Virus record (IMG/VR): IMGVR_UViG_3300037070_001921 | Location: 1-23,254 of that record | DNA length: 23,254 nt | Direction: 5' to 3' (one strand) | Source of the DNA: a virus | Shown here: in pieces, positions 16,205 through 22,164 of the stretch | How the letters are laid out: the number at the start of each line of letters is the position of its first letter | Position numbering within the stretch: position 1 is the stretch's first letter | Translations under genes and position numbers: made by a program | Notes under the pieces: model-generated | Told to the model about the DNA's origin: nothing | Seen by the model: only the letters and a program-made list of their open reading frames with translations | Databases searched by the model: none

Positions 16205-16617
16205 CAGGCGGCCGGGGTGTCGGGGGTGTCGTCAGTCACGAGATCGCCCAGGCCAATGAGCTCGCCAACGGAGAGCGGGCCTTCAGCGGCCTTGGTGTCC
16301 AGTTGGGAGAGCGGCACCGGCTCGACGGCGACCTCGATCGTCTCGTCGGCGATCTCGCGCCAGTTGGCGAGGAACTCGCCCATCTTGTCGGGCGGGACGG
16401 ACAGTTGCTCTTCGTCGCCGCCGTTGACCTTGGTGCGGTAGTCGTAGGCCGTGATCAGCTCGTCACGCTTTTTGGCGATAACTTCGAATTCGGGTTGCAG
16501 CTTGGTGAGCAGGCGGCCCAGGCGGTATGCGCCCTTGAGCGGCAATGGCCGCTTTTCCTCAACGATTGTGCGGACAATCTGATGGGCGACGAAGACTTGG
16601 GCAGCAGTCAGTTTCAT
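16204..16617 (-). CDS. Unknown protein at the head of the structural operon
   Basis: A 137-residue protein. I choose the ATG (MKLTAAQVFVAHQ) preceded by an AGGAA SD; an in-frame start 48 bases upstream would add a Cys/Pro segment and lacks support. Residues 1-60 are helical (VRTIVEEKRPLPLKGAYRLGRLLTKL). The rest is acidic: VNGGDEEQLSVPPDKMGEFLANWREIADETIEVAVEPVPLS. It resembles short unknown proteins that precede portal genes in other phages, but I cannot name the family. It is coupled to the portal by TGATG. Confidence 0.8.
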   Translation of the reverse strand: MKLTAAQVFVAHQIVRTIVEEKRPLPLKGAYRLGRLLTKLQPEFEVIAKKRDELITAYDYRTKVNGGDEEQLSVPPDKMGEFLANWREIADETIEVAVEPVPLSQLDTKAAEGPLSVGELIGLGDLVTDDTPDTPAA

Positions 16618-16687
16618 CGTGGGTTCCTGCGCTGAACAGGCAAGGCCGCCTAACGCTGGACGCATGCAACCCTGCGGCGGGGGGCAC

Positions 16688-16714
16688 GGTATACCAATAC
16701 CCCACTAGGCTCAA
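16688..16714 (-). promoter_or_regulatory. Weak promoter candidate for the structural operon
   Basis: On the minus strand TTGAGC (plus 16709-16714) lies 15 bases before TATACC (plus 16688-16693), which is preceded by TGG as in an extended -10 element. The match to the sigma-70 consensus is four of six in each box, and the spacer is short. It is about 70 bases upstream of the first structural gene and just downstream of the terminator-like hairpin. The same bases include a small GGTAT/ATACC dyad. Confidence 0.3.
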
Positions 16715-16824
16715 CGGATTGTGTCACCGCACTGACTCAGGTGCAGATCTAGGCCCATGGACGTTCTGGCCGATGCCCTGTACCTTGGCCGAGCTCCGTT
16801 TCGTGGTTGGGACTCGAGCACGCA

Positions 16825-16868
16825 AAAGACGCCGGCACGGACTCCACCTCTCTCGTGCCGGCGTTTCT
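16825..16868 (-). terminator. Strong terminator-like hairpin at the end of the packaging transcript
   Basis: ACGCCGGCACG at 16829-16839 pairs perfectly, 11 bp, with CGTGCCGGCGT at 16854-16864 around a 14-base loop. On the minus strand it is followed by CTTTTGCG, a short U-tract; on the plus strand by TTTCTGCG. It could therefore work in either direction. It fits as the end of the transcript that carries the terminase genes. Confidence 0.65.
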
Positions 16869-16963
16869 GCGTCTGGGGGTTAGTGCGCGGCGGGCCCGCT
16901 TGCGGTCGGGGTTTCGGGCCGTCGCCCTAGCCGCGCGAATCGCAGCCTACCGCAAATCCCGGA

Positions 16964-16980
16964 AACCCGGTTACCGGGTT
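16964..16980. promoter_or_regulatory. 17-base dyad, possible operator
   Basis: AACCCGGTTACCGGGTT is a perfect inverted repeat with 8-base arms around one central base. It is short and symmetric, as expected for a dimeric regulator site, and has no adjacent U-tract in the minus direction. Another CCGG lies just beside it. Confidence 0.35.
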
Positions 16981-17169
16981 CTGACAAAAATCAAAAATCC
17001 CGCAGAACCAAAGAGGAACTGGGTGCGGCAGAAATCTGCTCACCATTTTTGCCGGGGAGAAAAGGGCCCTAACTATCCCGACTTTCCCCGCTTTCCCGCG
17101 AACGGAAGGCGAACTAGCCGCAATAATAGGGGGTCGAATCGCCTCATTTAGTGCGGCGAAATGGGACAT

Positions 17170-17201
17170 TACGGAAACAAAGGCCGGGAGTTGTTTCCGT
17201 A
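17170..17201. promoter_or_regulatory. Perfect 11-bp inverted repeat, operator or RNA hairpin
   Basis: TACGGAAACAA at 17170-17180 and TTGTTTCCGTA at 17191-17201 are exact complements with a ten-base spacer, AGGCCGGGAG. No U-run follows on either strand, so a terminator is unlikely. A protein-binding dyad or a structured transcript element fits better. Confidence 0.5.
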
Positions 17202-17301
17202 GACAAACCCAGAACGGAGCCAGGCGCCGTTTATATTGTGCACGCTATCTTGCTGTTTTGATTGGAATTACAGGCACTTATAGAGAATTTTGTCCGGACG
17301 C

Positions 17302-17340
17302 CGCTCAAAATGGCGCTCACCTTCTGAGCGGTTTTGAGCG
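17302..17340. promoter_or_regulatory. Nested hairpin built from four CGCTCA/TGAGCG half-sites
   Basis: The outer arms CGCTCAAAA (17302-17310) and TTTTGAGCG (17332-17340) pair over 9 bp. The inner arms CGCTCA (17314-17319) and TGAGCG (17325-17330) pair over 6 bp around CCTTC. The same six-base half-site is used four times, about 11-12 bases apart, close to one helical turn, so it may be a double operator as well as a hairpin. An 8-base palindrome GTCCGGAC lies just beside it at 17292-17299. Confidence 0.5.
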
Positions 17341-17393
17341 CCCCGCCAGAATGGCCGCTGACTAACCCAGCGATATCCAGCGCCCTGGCAGGC

Positions 17394-17435
17394 TTGGCTG
17401 CCTTGGCAGTAATTGGCAGTTAATGGCAGCCAATT
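17394..17435. repeat. TGGCAG iterations inside a 9-bp inverted repeat
   Basis: TTGGCTGCC (17394-17402) and GGCAGCCAA (17425-17433) are exact complements. Between and within them TGGCAG occurs three times at about ten-base spacing. A second nested dyad, AATTGGC with GCCAATT, ends at 17435. Iterated sites on one helix face suggest a regulator-binding cluster. Confidence 0.4.
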
Positions 17436-17549
17436 CCTAACCCATTGATATTGCCCCACATTCCTGTGCGCAAAAAGTTACAAGGCATAGGCTCGGTCTA
17501 TACCCCCGAAAAACAGGGTGCATCCGCCACCTTGATTTTCTCAGTGAAG

Positions 17550-17577
17550 AACAGCCCGGGATCCGGCCGCTGTTTTT
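17550..17577. terminator. Hairpin with T-run just beyond the terminase stop
   Basis: AACAGC (17550-17555) pairs with GCTGTT (17569-17574), with a further CCGG/CCGG stem and a GAT loop inside. On the plus strand five T follow; on the minus strand, the direction of the genes, the tail is only TTCTTC. It may terminate weakly after the terminase gene or act against plus-strand transcription. Confidence 0.4.
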
Positions 17578-17606
17578 CTCAGTAGCGTTTAGCCGGCAAA
17601 CGCCAG

Positions 17607-18968
17607 TCACATGCCGAGCGTGCCCATCCCGGGATCCGGGTTGCCATAGAACGGCAGGGGCTTGCGCACCGGGCGATCGGTCTCGTTGCGGATCTGGTCG
17701 GCGACCGTGGCCAGCAGGCGCCAGGCTGAGGCGCCGTGGCTGTACTGGTCATGCTTGGGCTCACCCGGCTCGCCGGTCGTCATCGTGATGTTGCGGGCGT
17801 AGTGCTTCAGGCAGTCGAACAGCCGGCGCCCGCCGATGTGGCCCGACGCCGACTTCCTCTGGCTGTTGTCGATGTAGACCCTGGGGAACATCATGCGGGC
17901 GGCGCGGATGGTATCCTCGACCGGCACCGGCTTGTGCAGGGCTTTGACCGATCGCCGGCCCAGGCGGCGCAGCTCGTCGTAGGCCGAGCTCTTGGAAATC
18001 GGATTCTTATTTTTCCCATCATGGGGCAGCCAATCGGTGCCCCAGCGGTAGCCCAGCTTGTCGAACTCGGCCACGAATTCGGTGTAGCTGCGGTAAGAAT
18101 CCTCAAAGTAGCTGATCACATTCAGCACGCCTGGCGCCGGCATCTGCACCAGGATGATGGCCATGGCGTCATTCCAGCCCAAATCCCAAATCGTGTGAAC
18201 CGGCAGCCTGGGATCGTATGGGACGGAGCGGTAGCGCTCCGAATTGATCATCTCGCCGATCTCCTTGGCGAAGATGGCGCCGGCGACGATCTGCCTGCAG
18301 TTGCCTAACCAGATGTTGTCGTAGTCGTCGGGTGCAGTCCTCTCCATGTACTTCCGCTCGGCCTCGAGGACCGCGGGAAACCAGGGATTGTCGGAGTAAT
18401 TGACCTTGGCCACGACCGCGTCGTCGCGCTGATTGACGACGAATCGTTGAAACGTCTCATCGTCCTCCATATCCGGGTTAAATGTGACCCAGATCTCGCT
18501 GCCAGGGACGCGGATGGTCGGGACCAGGATGTCCCAGGATCTCTTGGAGACCGTCTGGCCTTCCTCGACCCAGACAATGTCCACGGCTTCGAAAGACTTG
18601 ATGCTGTCCACGGTGTGGGAGGCGAGGCCGGTGAAAATGAACCTGGTGCCATTGCCGCCCACGATGTCGGTGTCCGAGACCGAATAGAATCCGCCCATGC
18701 CGAGCGCGGCGATGCGGTCGATCAGCAGCGCGTAGACCGAATGCTCGATCGATCGCTGGATCTCGCGGGCGCACAGGATACGGAGCCGGTGGGCTGAGCC
18801 CATGACCAGGAGCGCATTGGCGAACGACCAGCTCTTGCCGGATCCGCGGCCACCGTAGGCCACCTTGTAGCGGTGGGCGTTGAGCAGGAAGCCGAGCTTG
18901 CGCGGCAAGTCGATGTCGACCGTGCGCTGCGGCTTGGGCAGGACGATCGCTTCGGCGACGTCGCTCAT
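17607..18968 (-). CDS. terL: Terminase large subunit (packaging ATPase and nuclease)
   Basis: A 453-residue protein, the normal length for the family. It powers DNA translocation into the prohead through the portal and cuts the concatemer. The Walker A motif GGRGSGKS is at residues 39-46, Walker B VDIVWVEE at 129-136 (catalytic Glu at 135-136), and the coupling motif VTFNP at 161-165. The C-terminal RNase H-like nuclease domain has WDLGWND at 261-267 (D262), HDG at 316-318 (D317) and KHDQYSHGASA with D407, which match the three acidic metal-binding positions. The start ATG overlaps the stop of the 26-residue membrane peptide gene as ATGA and has no clear SD, so it probably depends on coupling. 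All key residues look intact. Confidence 0.95.
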   Translation of the reverse strand: MSDVAEAIVLPKPQRTVDIDLPRKLGFLLNAHRYKVAYGGRGSGKSWSFANALLVMGSAHRLRILCAREIQRSIEHSVYALLIDRIAALGMGGFYSVSDTDIVGGNGTRFIFTGLASHTVDSIKSFEAVDIVWVEEGQTVSKRSWDILVPTIRVPGSEIWVTFNPDMEDDETFQRFVVNQRDDAVVAKVNYSDNPWFPAVLEAERKYMERTAPDDYDNIWLGNCRQIVAGAIFAKEIGEMINSERYRSVPYDPRLPVHTIWDLGWNDAMAIILVQMPAPGVLNVISYFEDSYRSYTEFVAEFDKLGYRWGTDWLPHDGKNKNPISKSSAYDELRRLGRRSVKALHKPVPVEDTIRAARMMFPRVYIDNSQRKSASGHIGGRRLFDCLKHYARNITMTTGEPGEPKHDQYSHGASAWRLLATVADQIRNETDRPVRKPLPFYGNPDPGMGTLGM

Positions 18969-19045
18969 TGGACCAGGAACCAGATCGCCGAGAGCACGAA
19001 CGACACCGCTCCGACCAGGGCGAGGCGCAGGGCCACGGCGACCAT
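18965..19045 (-). CDS. 26-residue membrane peptide
   Basis: ATG to TGA encodes MVAVALRLALVGAVSFVLSA followed by IWFLVQ: almost entirely hydrophobic, with one Arg at residue 7, enough for a single membrane span. It starts inside the stop of the gene before it (TGATG) and its own stop overlaps the terminase start (ATGA), so it fills the gap exactly. There is no separate SD. It might be a real membrane peptide such as a holin partner, or mainly a translation relay into terminase. Both readings are inference. Confidence 0.6.
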   Translation of the reverse strand: MVAVALRLALVGAVSFVLSAIWFLVQ

Positions 19046-19329
19046 CAATGCACCGGAAGGGTAAGCCGGACGGAATCGCAGATCAGGCGATCGATCATGG
19101 CAACGGCGGTGCCGCGCTTGGCGATCTCGGACGTGAGCTCGTGGATGCTGTCGTCCTTGCCGGCGACCACAGCGGCGATGCGGATGTACTCCATGGTGTA
19201 TTCGGTGACGAGGTAGCGGCCGCCGCGATCCATGAAGCCGTGGGCCATAGCTTCGATATCTGGGGTTCTCTCCACCGGCATGAGGATGGGGATGGTCTCA
19301 TCCAGGACGATGAAGAGGAACGGAATCAT
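19045..19329 (-). CDS. Unknown 94-residue protein
   Basis: I place the start at the ATG overlapping the previous stop as ATGA; the longer open frame upstream is His/Arg-rich shadow sequence. Residues 1-18 are hydrophobic (MIPFLFIVLDETIPILMPVE). The rest is a mixed helix and strand protein: DIEAMAHGFMDRGGRYLVTEYTMEYIRIAAVVAGKDD, then HELTSEIAKRG. One Cys lies near the end. It lies in the small-gene run between the terminase subunits. No family is recognised. Confidence 0.75.
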   Translation of the reverse strand: MIPFLFIVLDETIPILMPVERTPDIEAMAHGFMDRGGRYLVTEYTMEYIRIAAVVAGKDDSIHELTSEIAKRGTAVAMIDRLICDSVRLTLPVH

Positions 19330-19526
19330 CCTCGTTGCATTCGATGGAGGAATTCGTCGGAGGTGACGACATAGTAGTGCGCGCCGGCGCTCTTCATCGG
19401 CTGGCGCTTTTTGAGCGCGATGCCCTCGGCAGTCTGGCGCCAAATGCGATGGGTCGCCCACTGGCCCAGGCCCAGGCCCATCAGGAAGCCAATCGAGCCG
19501 GCCCAGGCAACGGTTTCCCAGTCCAT
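19326..19526 (-). CDS. 66-residue single-span membrane protein
   Basis: The start is the ATG that shares a base with the previous stop (TGATG); a GTG one codon earlier is equally possible. A GGGGAG SD is in range. Residues about 6-24 (VAWAGSIGFLMGLGLGQWA) form one membrane span with glycine spacing. A basic stretch follows (HRIWRQTAEGIALKKRQPMK), then a polar C-terminus. The topology by the positive-inside rule is N-out, C-in. It could be a holin or spanin-like helper, but no lysis enzyme is visible. Confidence 0.75.
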   Translation of the reverse strand: MDWETVAWAGSIGFLMGLGLGQWATHRIWRQTAEGIALKKRQPMKSAGAHYYVVTSDEFLHRMQRG

Positions 19527-19750
19527 CACGCGCTCCCCTGAAGCAGTTTGTACTTGGCCCTTTCTAGCAGAAACACAGCATCGCCTATGCCGTGGCTTGC
19601 AAACAGCACGAGATCGCCATTCGGCAGTTCGCCGGTAATCAGTATCTGGACGAAACCCTGACCTTTGGCATCCTCGAGCATTTGGTCCGGATCGAAGCGG
19701 GCGCCGTCACCAAAATCCACAAGGTGGAGCTTGACCACGTTGTCGGTCAC
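19526..19750 (-). CDS. Small unknown protein downstream of the terminase small subunit
   Basis: A 74-residue protein with GTG start and a GGGAG SD about eight bases upstream. It has a compact alpha/beta pattern: DPDQMLEDAKGQ helix, FVQILITGEL strand, DLVLFASHGIGDAVFLLERAKYKLL strand and helix. I recall similar small proteins with a closing LLERAKxKLL helix in proteobacterial phages, with no known function. It lies between the two terminase genes. Confidence 0.8.
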   Translation of the reverse strand: MTDNVVKLHLVDFGDGARFDPDQMLEDAKGQGFVQILITGELPNGDLVLFASHGIGDAVFLLERAKYKLLQGSA

Positions 19751-19753
19751 CGC

Positions 19754-20356
19754 TCACTCCCGCCTGCCATCGATCAGGTTGGCGCGCACGGTGATCTGGG
19801 GATCTCGACCAGGCCCGGGATCCGGCCCGACCAGGTTGACCTGGATGGCGAGGTTTTCCTGGCGCTGGCGGTTGTCGCGTTCGAACAGGCCGAGGTGCTT
19901 CATCAGTTTGTCAGCGGCCTCCAGCTTGGGCCAGAACTTGAGCTTGCAGACGCGGCCGATCTGCTCGCGATCGTCGCCGTGGCCGCCCCAGATCTCGGTG
20001 ACCTCGAAGCTGGCGACCGATGCGGCCATGCCCTCGTCCCATTCCGAGGGCGGGACCAGGCTGCCATCGTCGCGATAGAACTTGCGGGAATCGTTGAAGG
20101 CGACGTTTTTGACTTCGCGCAGGGTGCGCTCGTTCGAGATCTCGGCGATGTCGGCGACCCGCTTCGCGGCGGCCTCGAGCTTGGCCTTGACCTCCGGATG
20201 CTTCAGGAGCTCGTAGCCCTGCCGATGGATATTCTTGTTCTTGTAGCCGGCGGTGACCGCAGCCTGGGCCGAGTTGTAACCATTGCCGAGATAGGCCGCC
20301 ACGAACTTCTCGCGCATCGCCCGGTTGTTCGCAGCCGCGAGCCTGCTCGGTGGCAT
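19754..20356 (-). CDS. terS: Terminase small subunit
   Basis: A 200-residue protein. I choose the ATG (MPPSRLAAANNRAMREKF) one base after the previous stop; a TTG 63 bases upstream would overlap the previous gene and is less likely. Residues about 14-65 match the Terminase_2 DNA-binding start: REKFVAAYLGNGYNSAQAAVTAGY, then GYELLKHPEVKAKLEAA. In this family the helix-turn-helix binds the packaging start site. A central coiled helix (AEISNERTLREVKNVAF) would form the ring. The C-terminal AADKLMKHLGLFERDNRQRQ, followed by a flexible Pro/Gly tail, could contact the large subunit. It works with terminase large subunit, four small genes downstream. Confidence 0.88.
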   Translation of the reverse strand: MPPSRLAAANNRAMREKFVAAYLGNGYNSAQAAVTAGYKNKNIHRQGYELLKHPEVKAKLEAAAKRVADIAEISNERTLREVKNVAFNDSRKFYRDDGSLVPPSEWDEGMAASVASFEVTEIWGGHGDDREQIGRVCKLKFWPKLEAADKLMKHLGLFERDNRQRQENLAIQVNLVGPDPGPGRDPQITVRANLIDGRRE

Positions 20357-20357
20357 C

Positions 20358-20750
20358 TTACGGAGCGGGCTTGATCGGCTCGGCTTCCTCTTCCTCGCCG
20401 GCGCCAAAGCCTTCGTCAAAGTTTGCCGCGGCCGCGGGGCCTTCGGCGTTCTCGGGATCCACGATGTTGAGGATCTCGGTCATCAGCTCGCCGATGCCGG
20501 CCTCGTCGCCGGAGAACGTCTTGGGGGCCGGGGGTCCGCCTTCGGCGCCCATCTCGGGGGCGGCCATCTCGTCCATGCCACCTTCCAGGCTGAACGATCC
20601 ATCGGCGTTTTTCAGGATGGTCGCCACCACGGTGGCTTCGCCACCCATGTCCTCGGGAGGAGCGGCGCCCATATCATCGGGCGGCATTCCGCCCATGTCG
20701 GGAGGCATACCGCCGGGAGGCGGGGGAGCTGGTGCAGGCGCGAGAGCCAT
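20358..20750 (-). CDS. Acidic Met/Pro/Gly-rich protein
   Basis: A 130-residue protein with ATG start and an AAAGGAAGGGA SD. Residues 1-37 are low complexity with repeated GGMPPDM/GMPPDDM/APPEDM. Residues 38-53 (EATVVATILKNADGSFSLE) may fold, and the rest is acidic (GEEEEAEP). It ends one base before the terminase small subunit start. Its GMPPDxM style also occurs in the portal insert. The function is unknown; a disordered partner protein is possible. Confidence 0.7.
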   Translation of the reverse strand: MALAPAPAPPPPGGMPPDMGGMPPDDMGAAPPEDMGGEATVVATILKNADGSFSLEGGMDEMAAPEMGAEGGPPAPKTFSGDEAGIGELMTEILNIVDPENAEGPAAAANFDEGFGAGEEEEAEPIKPAP

Positions 20751-20770
20751 GGTTGGTCCCTTCCTTTGTA

Positions 20771-20796
20771 GGCGTGGGGTATCTGGATACCACGCC
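20771..20796 (-). other. Imperfect hairpin upstream of the acidic protein gene
   Basis: GGCGT and GGTATC pair with GATACC and ACGCC on the minus strand with a two-base bulge and a small loop. It lies about 20 bases before the ATG, next to the SD, in a 139-base gap (20751-20889) where I find no gene. No U-run follows. It may mark a message start or a translation-control element. Confidence 0.4.
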
Positions 20797-20889
20797 TGGG
20801 AGGTCGGGGACAGACTAACCGCATCGGAGCGAGATGACTGCCCATCTCCTTAGCGGGCTACTCGCCTGCCCCTTCCCCTTCCGGAAGTC

Positions 20890-21111
20890 TCACCGCAGCG
20901 GGCCGGGGCGGGGCGGGTCGAGGTCACCCGGAATCCGAACGCGCACCGAGGCGACGGATCCGATTGCTGCCCACTCGCCGCACCAGGCGTCGGCGGTTGT
21001 TCCTGGCCAGTCGTTGCGCTTGCCGCGGTTGTTGCCCGGGATGAGGCGGCGGCAGCGGCCACGTTTGAGGGTTCCAACGTAGTACTGGCAACTGACGCAG
21101 CTCTCAGCCAT
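20890..21111 (-). CDS. Small four-Cys protein, paralogue of its upstream neighbour
   Basis: A 73-residue protein. The start is the ATG (MAESCVSCQYYVG) with a GGAGG SD that overlaps the previous stop; the longer open frame is shadow. Cys5, Cys8, Cys20 and Cys44 form CxxC...C...CGEW, likely one zinc site. The motif order CxxCxxY, GRCRR, WPGT, WCGEW copies the N-terminus of the neighbouring gene. The C-terminus is Pro/Arg-rich. The fold resembles small zinc-ribbon-like proteins that I recall from phages and bacteria, of unknown function. Confidence 0.85.
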   Translation of the reverse strand: MAESCVSCQYYVGTLKRGRCRRLIPGNNRGKRNDWPGTTADAWCGEWAAIGSVASVRVRIPGDLDPPRPGPLR

Positions 21112-21115
21112 GGCA

Positions 21116-21742
21116 CTACCTCCGCGGTTTGTTCTTCGATCCTGGCGGCCGGCCGACTCGCTTCTTGGCCTTGGCGACCCTGGCGGCCTTGTCCTTCGCT
21201 TTAGCAAGTTTAGCACGCGCCTTGGTCAGGGCGGGCAGCTCCCCCTCCAGCGGCCGCGCCGCCGCTCCTAGCGCCGCCTGTTCCCGGCGCCGGCGGTAAC
21301 TTTCGAGAGAAAGCCGGATGGTTTCGGGTGGGATGCTGGCGATCGCCGTGATGTCGTCGGGGGTTGCCTCGTTGAGCAGCCAGCGGTGGAAGGTTCCGGC
21401 GCGGGTGACGGCTTCCTTGAAGGATTCGAGGACTTCGGGCTGGGCGCGGGCCAGTCGTTTCTCGATCTTGCCGCACATGGCGTGGATCCCGGCCAGGGTC
21501 TCCTGGAATTGCCGGGTGTAGTTTTCGCGCGCGACGGCTTCCTCGGCCGACATCTTTGGCACCGGGCTATCCTTGATACCGCGGCTCCACTCGCCGCAGC
21601 CTGAGGTGGCCATGACGCCGGGCCATTGGCCAACGGCATCTCCGGCGACGCCATAGACTGGCGGGTGGGCGCGGCAGCGGCCGGCGTCTTTAGTGTTGGA
21701 GGCGGCCTGGTAGTGTCGGCATGTGCCGCAAGTTTCGCTCAT
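21116..21742 (-). CDS. Four-Cys zinc-site protein with helical body and AT-hook-like tail
   Basis: A 208-residue protein with ATG start and a GGAG SD. Cys5, Cys8, Cys23 and Cys49 with GRCR, WPGV and CGEW give the same module as the small protein after it. Residues about 60-170 are helical and charged (EAVARENYTRQFQETLAGIH, then RLSLESYRRRREQAALG). Residues about 175-208 are Lys/Ala/Arg-rich and end in GRPPGSKNK at 197-205, an AT-hook-like core used to bind the minor groove of DNA. A DNA-binding regulator or packaging helper is a fair inference; no catalytic residues are evident. Confidence 0.85.
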   Translation of the reverse strand: MSETCGTCRHYQAASNTKDAGRCRAHPPVYGVAGDAVGQWPGVMATSGCGEWSRGIKDSPVPKMSAEEAVARENYTRQFQETLAGIHAMCGKIEKRLARAQPEVLESFKEAVTRAGTFHRWLLNEATPDDITAIASIPPETIRLSLESYRRRREQAALGAAARPLEGELPALTKARAKLAKAKDKAARVAKAKKRVGRPPGSKNKPRR

Positions 21743-21757
21743 GGTGGCTCCGTCTGG

Positions 21758-21961
21758 TCATGGTGGATCGATGGTTGGGGTTGTGTCCGGCACCAGGTGT
21801 TTATGGGGGCCGGTTACGCGCACGCAAAGGCAGCCCTGGTCACGATACAGGGCGGCCCATCTTTCGGCTTCTTCCTCGCTGGAGAGGATTTCGACTCCGA
21901 GGTCGTCGTCGGCTGGGTCAACGAATTCGACGTGCCAGACCCTGACGAAGAACTCGCTCAC
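21758..21961 (-). CDS. Unknown 67-residue protein
   Basis: It starts at GTG overlapping the previous stop as GTGA, a coupled start. Strand-helix-strand pattern: FFVRVWHVEFVD, SSEEEAERWAALYRDQG, CLCVRVTGP. One CxC pair is present. It has a small alpha/beta fold of the ferredoxin type in appearance and is soluble. I do not recognise a family. Confidence 0.75.
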   Translation of the reverse strand: MSEFFVRVWHVEFVDPADDDLGVEILSSEEEAERWAALYRDQGCLCVRVTGPHKHLVPDTTPTIDPP

Positions 21962-22164
21962 GCCGGCTTCGGCGGCTCGACTGGCTTGGGATCCGGCGGT
22001 GTCACCGGCTTCTCTTCCGGCTCATCCTCGCCCTCTTCCGGCTCGACCGGCTTGTCCTTGGGATCCGGCGGCGCTTCGTCGGCGGTCGCCTCGTAGGTTG
22101 GCCGTGCGGCCTGGTGCTTGGCCATCATCCAGGCCACGGCTTCCTCGACGTTCATCAATTCCAT
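21958..22164 (-). CDS. Short acidic Pro-rich protein
   Basis: A 68-residue protein. The start is the ATG sharing a base with the previous stop (TGATG), with GGAG upstream; the longer frame is shadow. A helix (MNVEEAVAWMMAKHQA) is followed by a Pro/Glu-rich tail, PPDPKDKPVEPEEGEDEPEE and similar. Probably disordered; no known family. Confidence 0.7.
   Translation of the reverse strand: MELMNVEEAVAWMMAKHQAARPTYEATADEAPPDPKDKPVEPEEGEDEPEEKPVTPPDPKPVEPPKPA

Larger units (their letters stand above)
16618..17606. other. About 990-base intergenic region with multiple dyads and no convincing gene
   Basis: This is the only large gap in an otherwise packed region, lying between the terminase large subunit and the structural operon. 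The open frames here have no SD, odd composition and no recognisable domain. In its place are a terminator-like hairpin, a promoter candidate and several inverted repeats, listed separately. The part from about 17160 to 17460 looks less GC-rich than the genes around it. It could be a transcription boundary with regulatory sites, a structured RNA, or the remains of a lost gene. Confidence 0.75.

Noticed and set aside
17120-17165. GGGGGTCGAATCGCC, resembling a tRNA T-arm.
   Set aside because: The flanking bases do not form the T stem, and no anticodon arm or acceptor stem can be folded around it.
16807-17169. Open frames of 114 residues (plus, 16807-17151) and 80 residues (minus, 16927-17169) in the large gap.
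   Set aside because: Neither has an SD. Composition is Arg/Pro-rich on one strand and unpatterned on the other, and they overlap each other. The minus one starts directly after a hairpin. No domain is recognisable.
17268-17459. 63-residue minus frame in the gap.
   Set aside because: It reads through the iterated dyads, has no SD and is odd in composition (many Trp, Gln, Arg and Cys), so it is better explained as noncoding.
17555-19825. CCCGGGATCCGG occurs three times (17555, 17628, 19814).
   Set aside because: Two copies encode PDPG segments in terminase proteins and GC-rich codon use makes the 12-mer likely; I do not claim a binding site.
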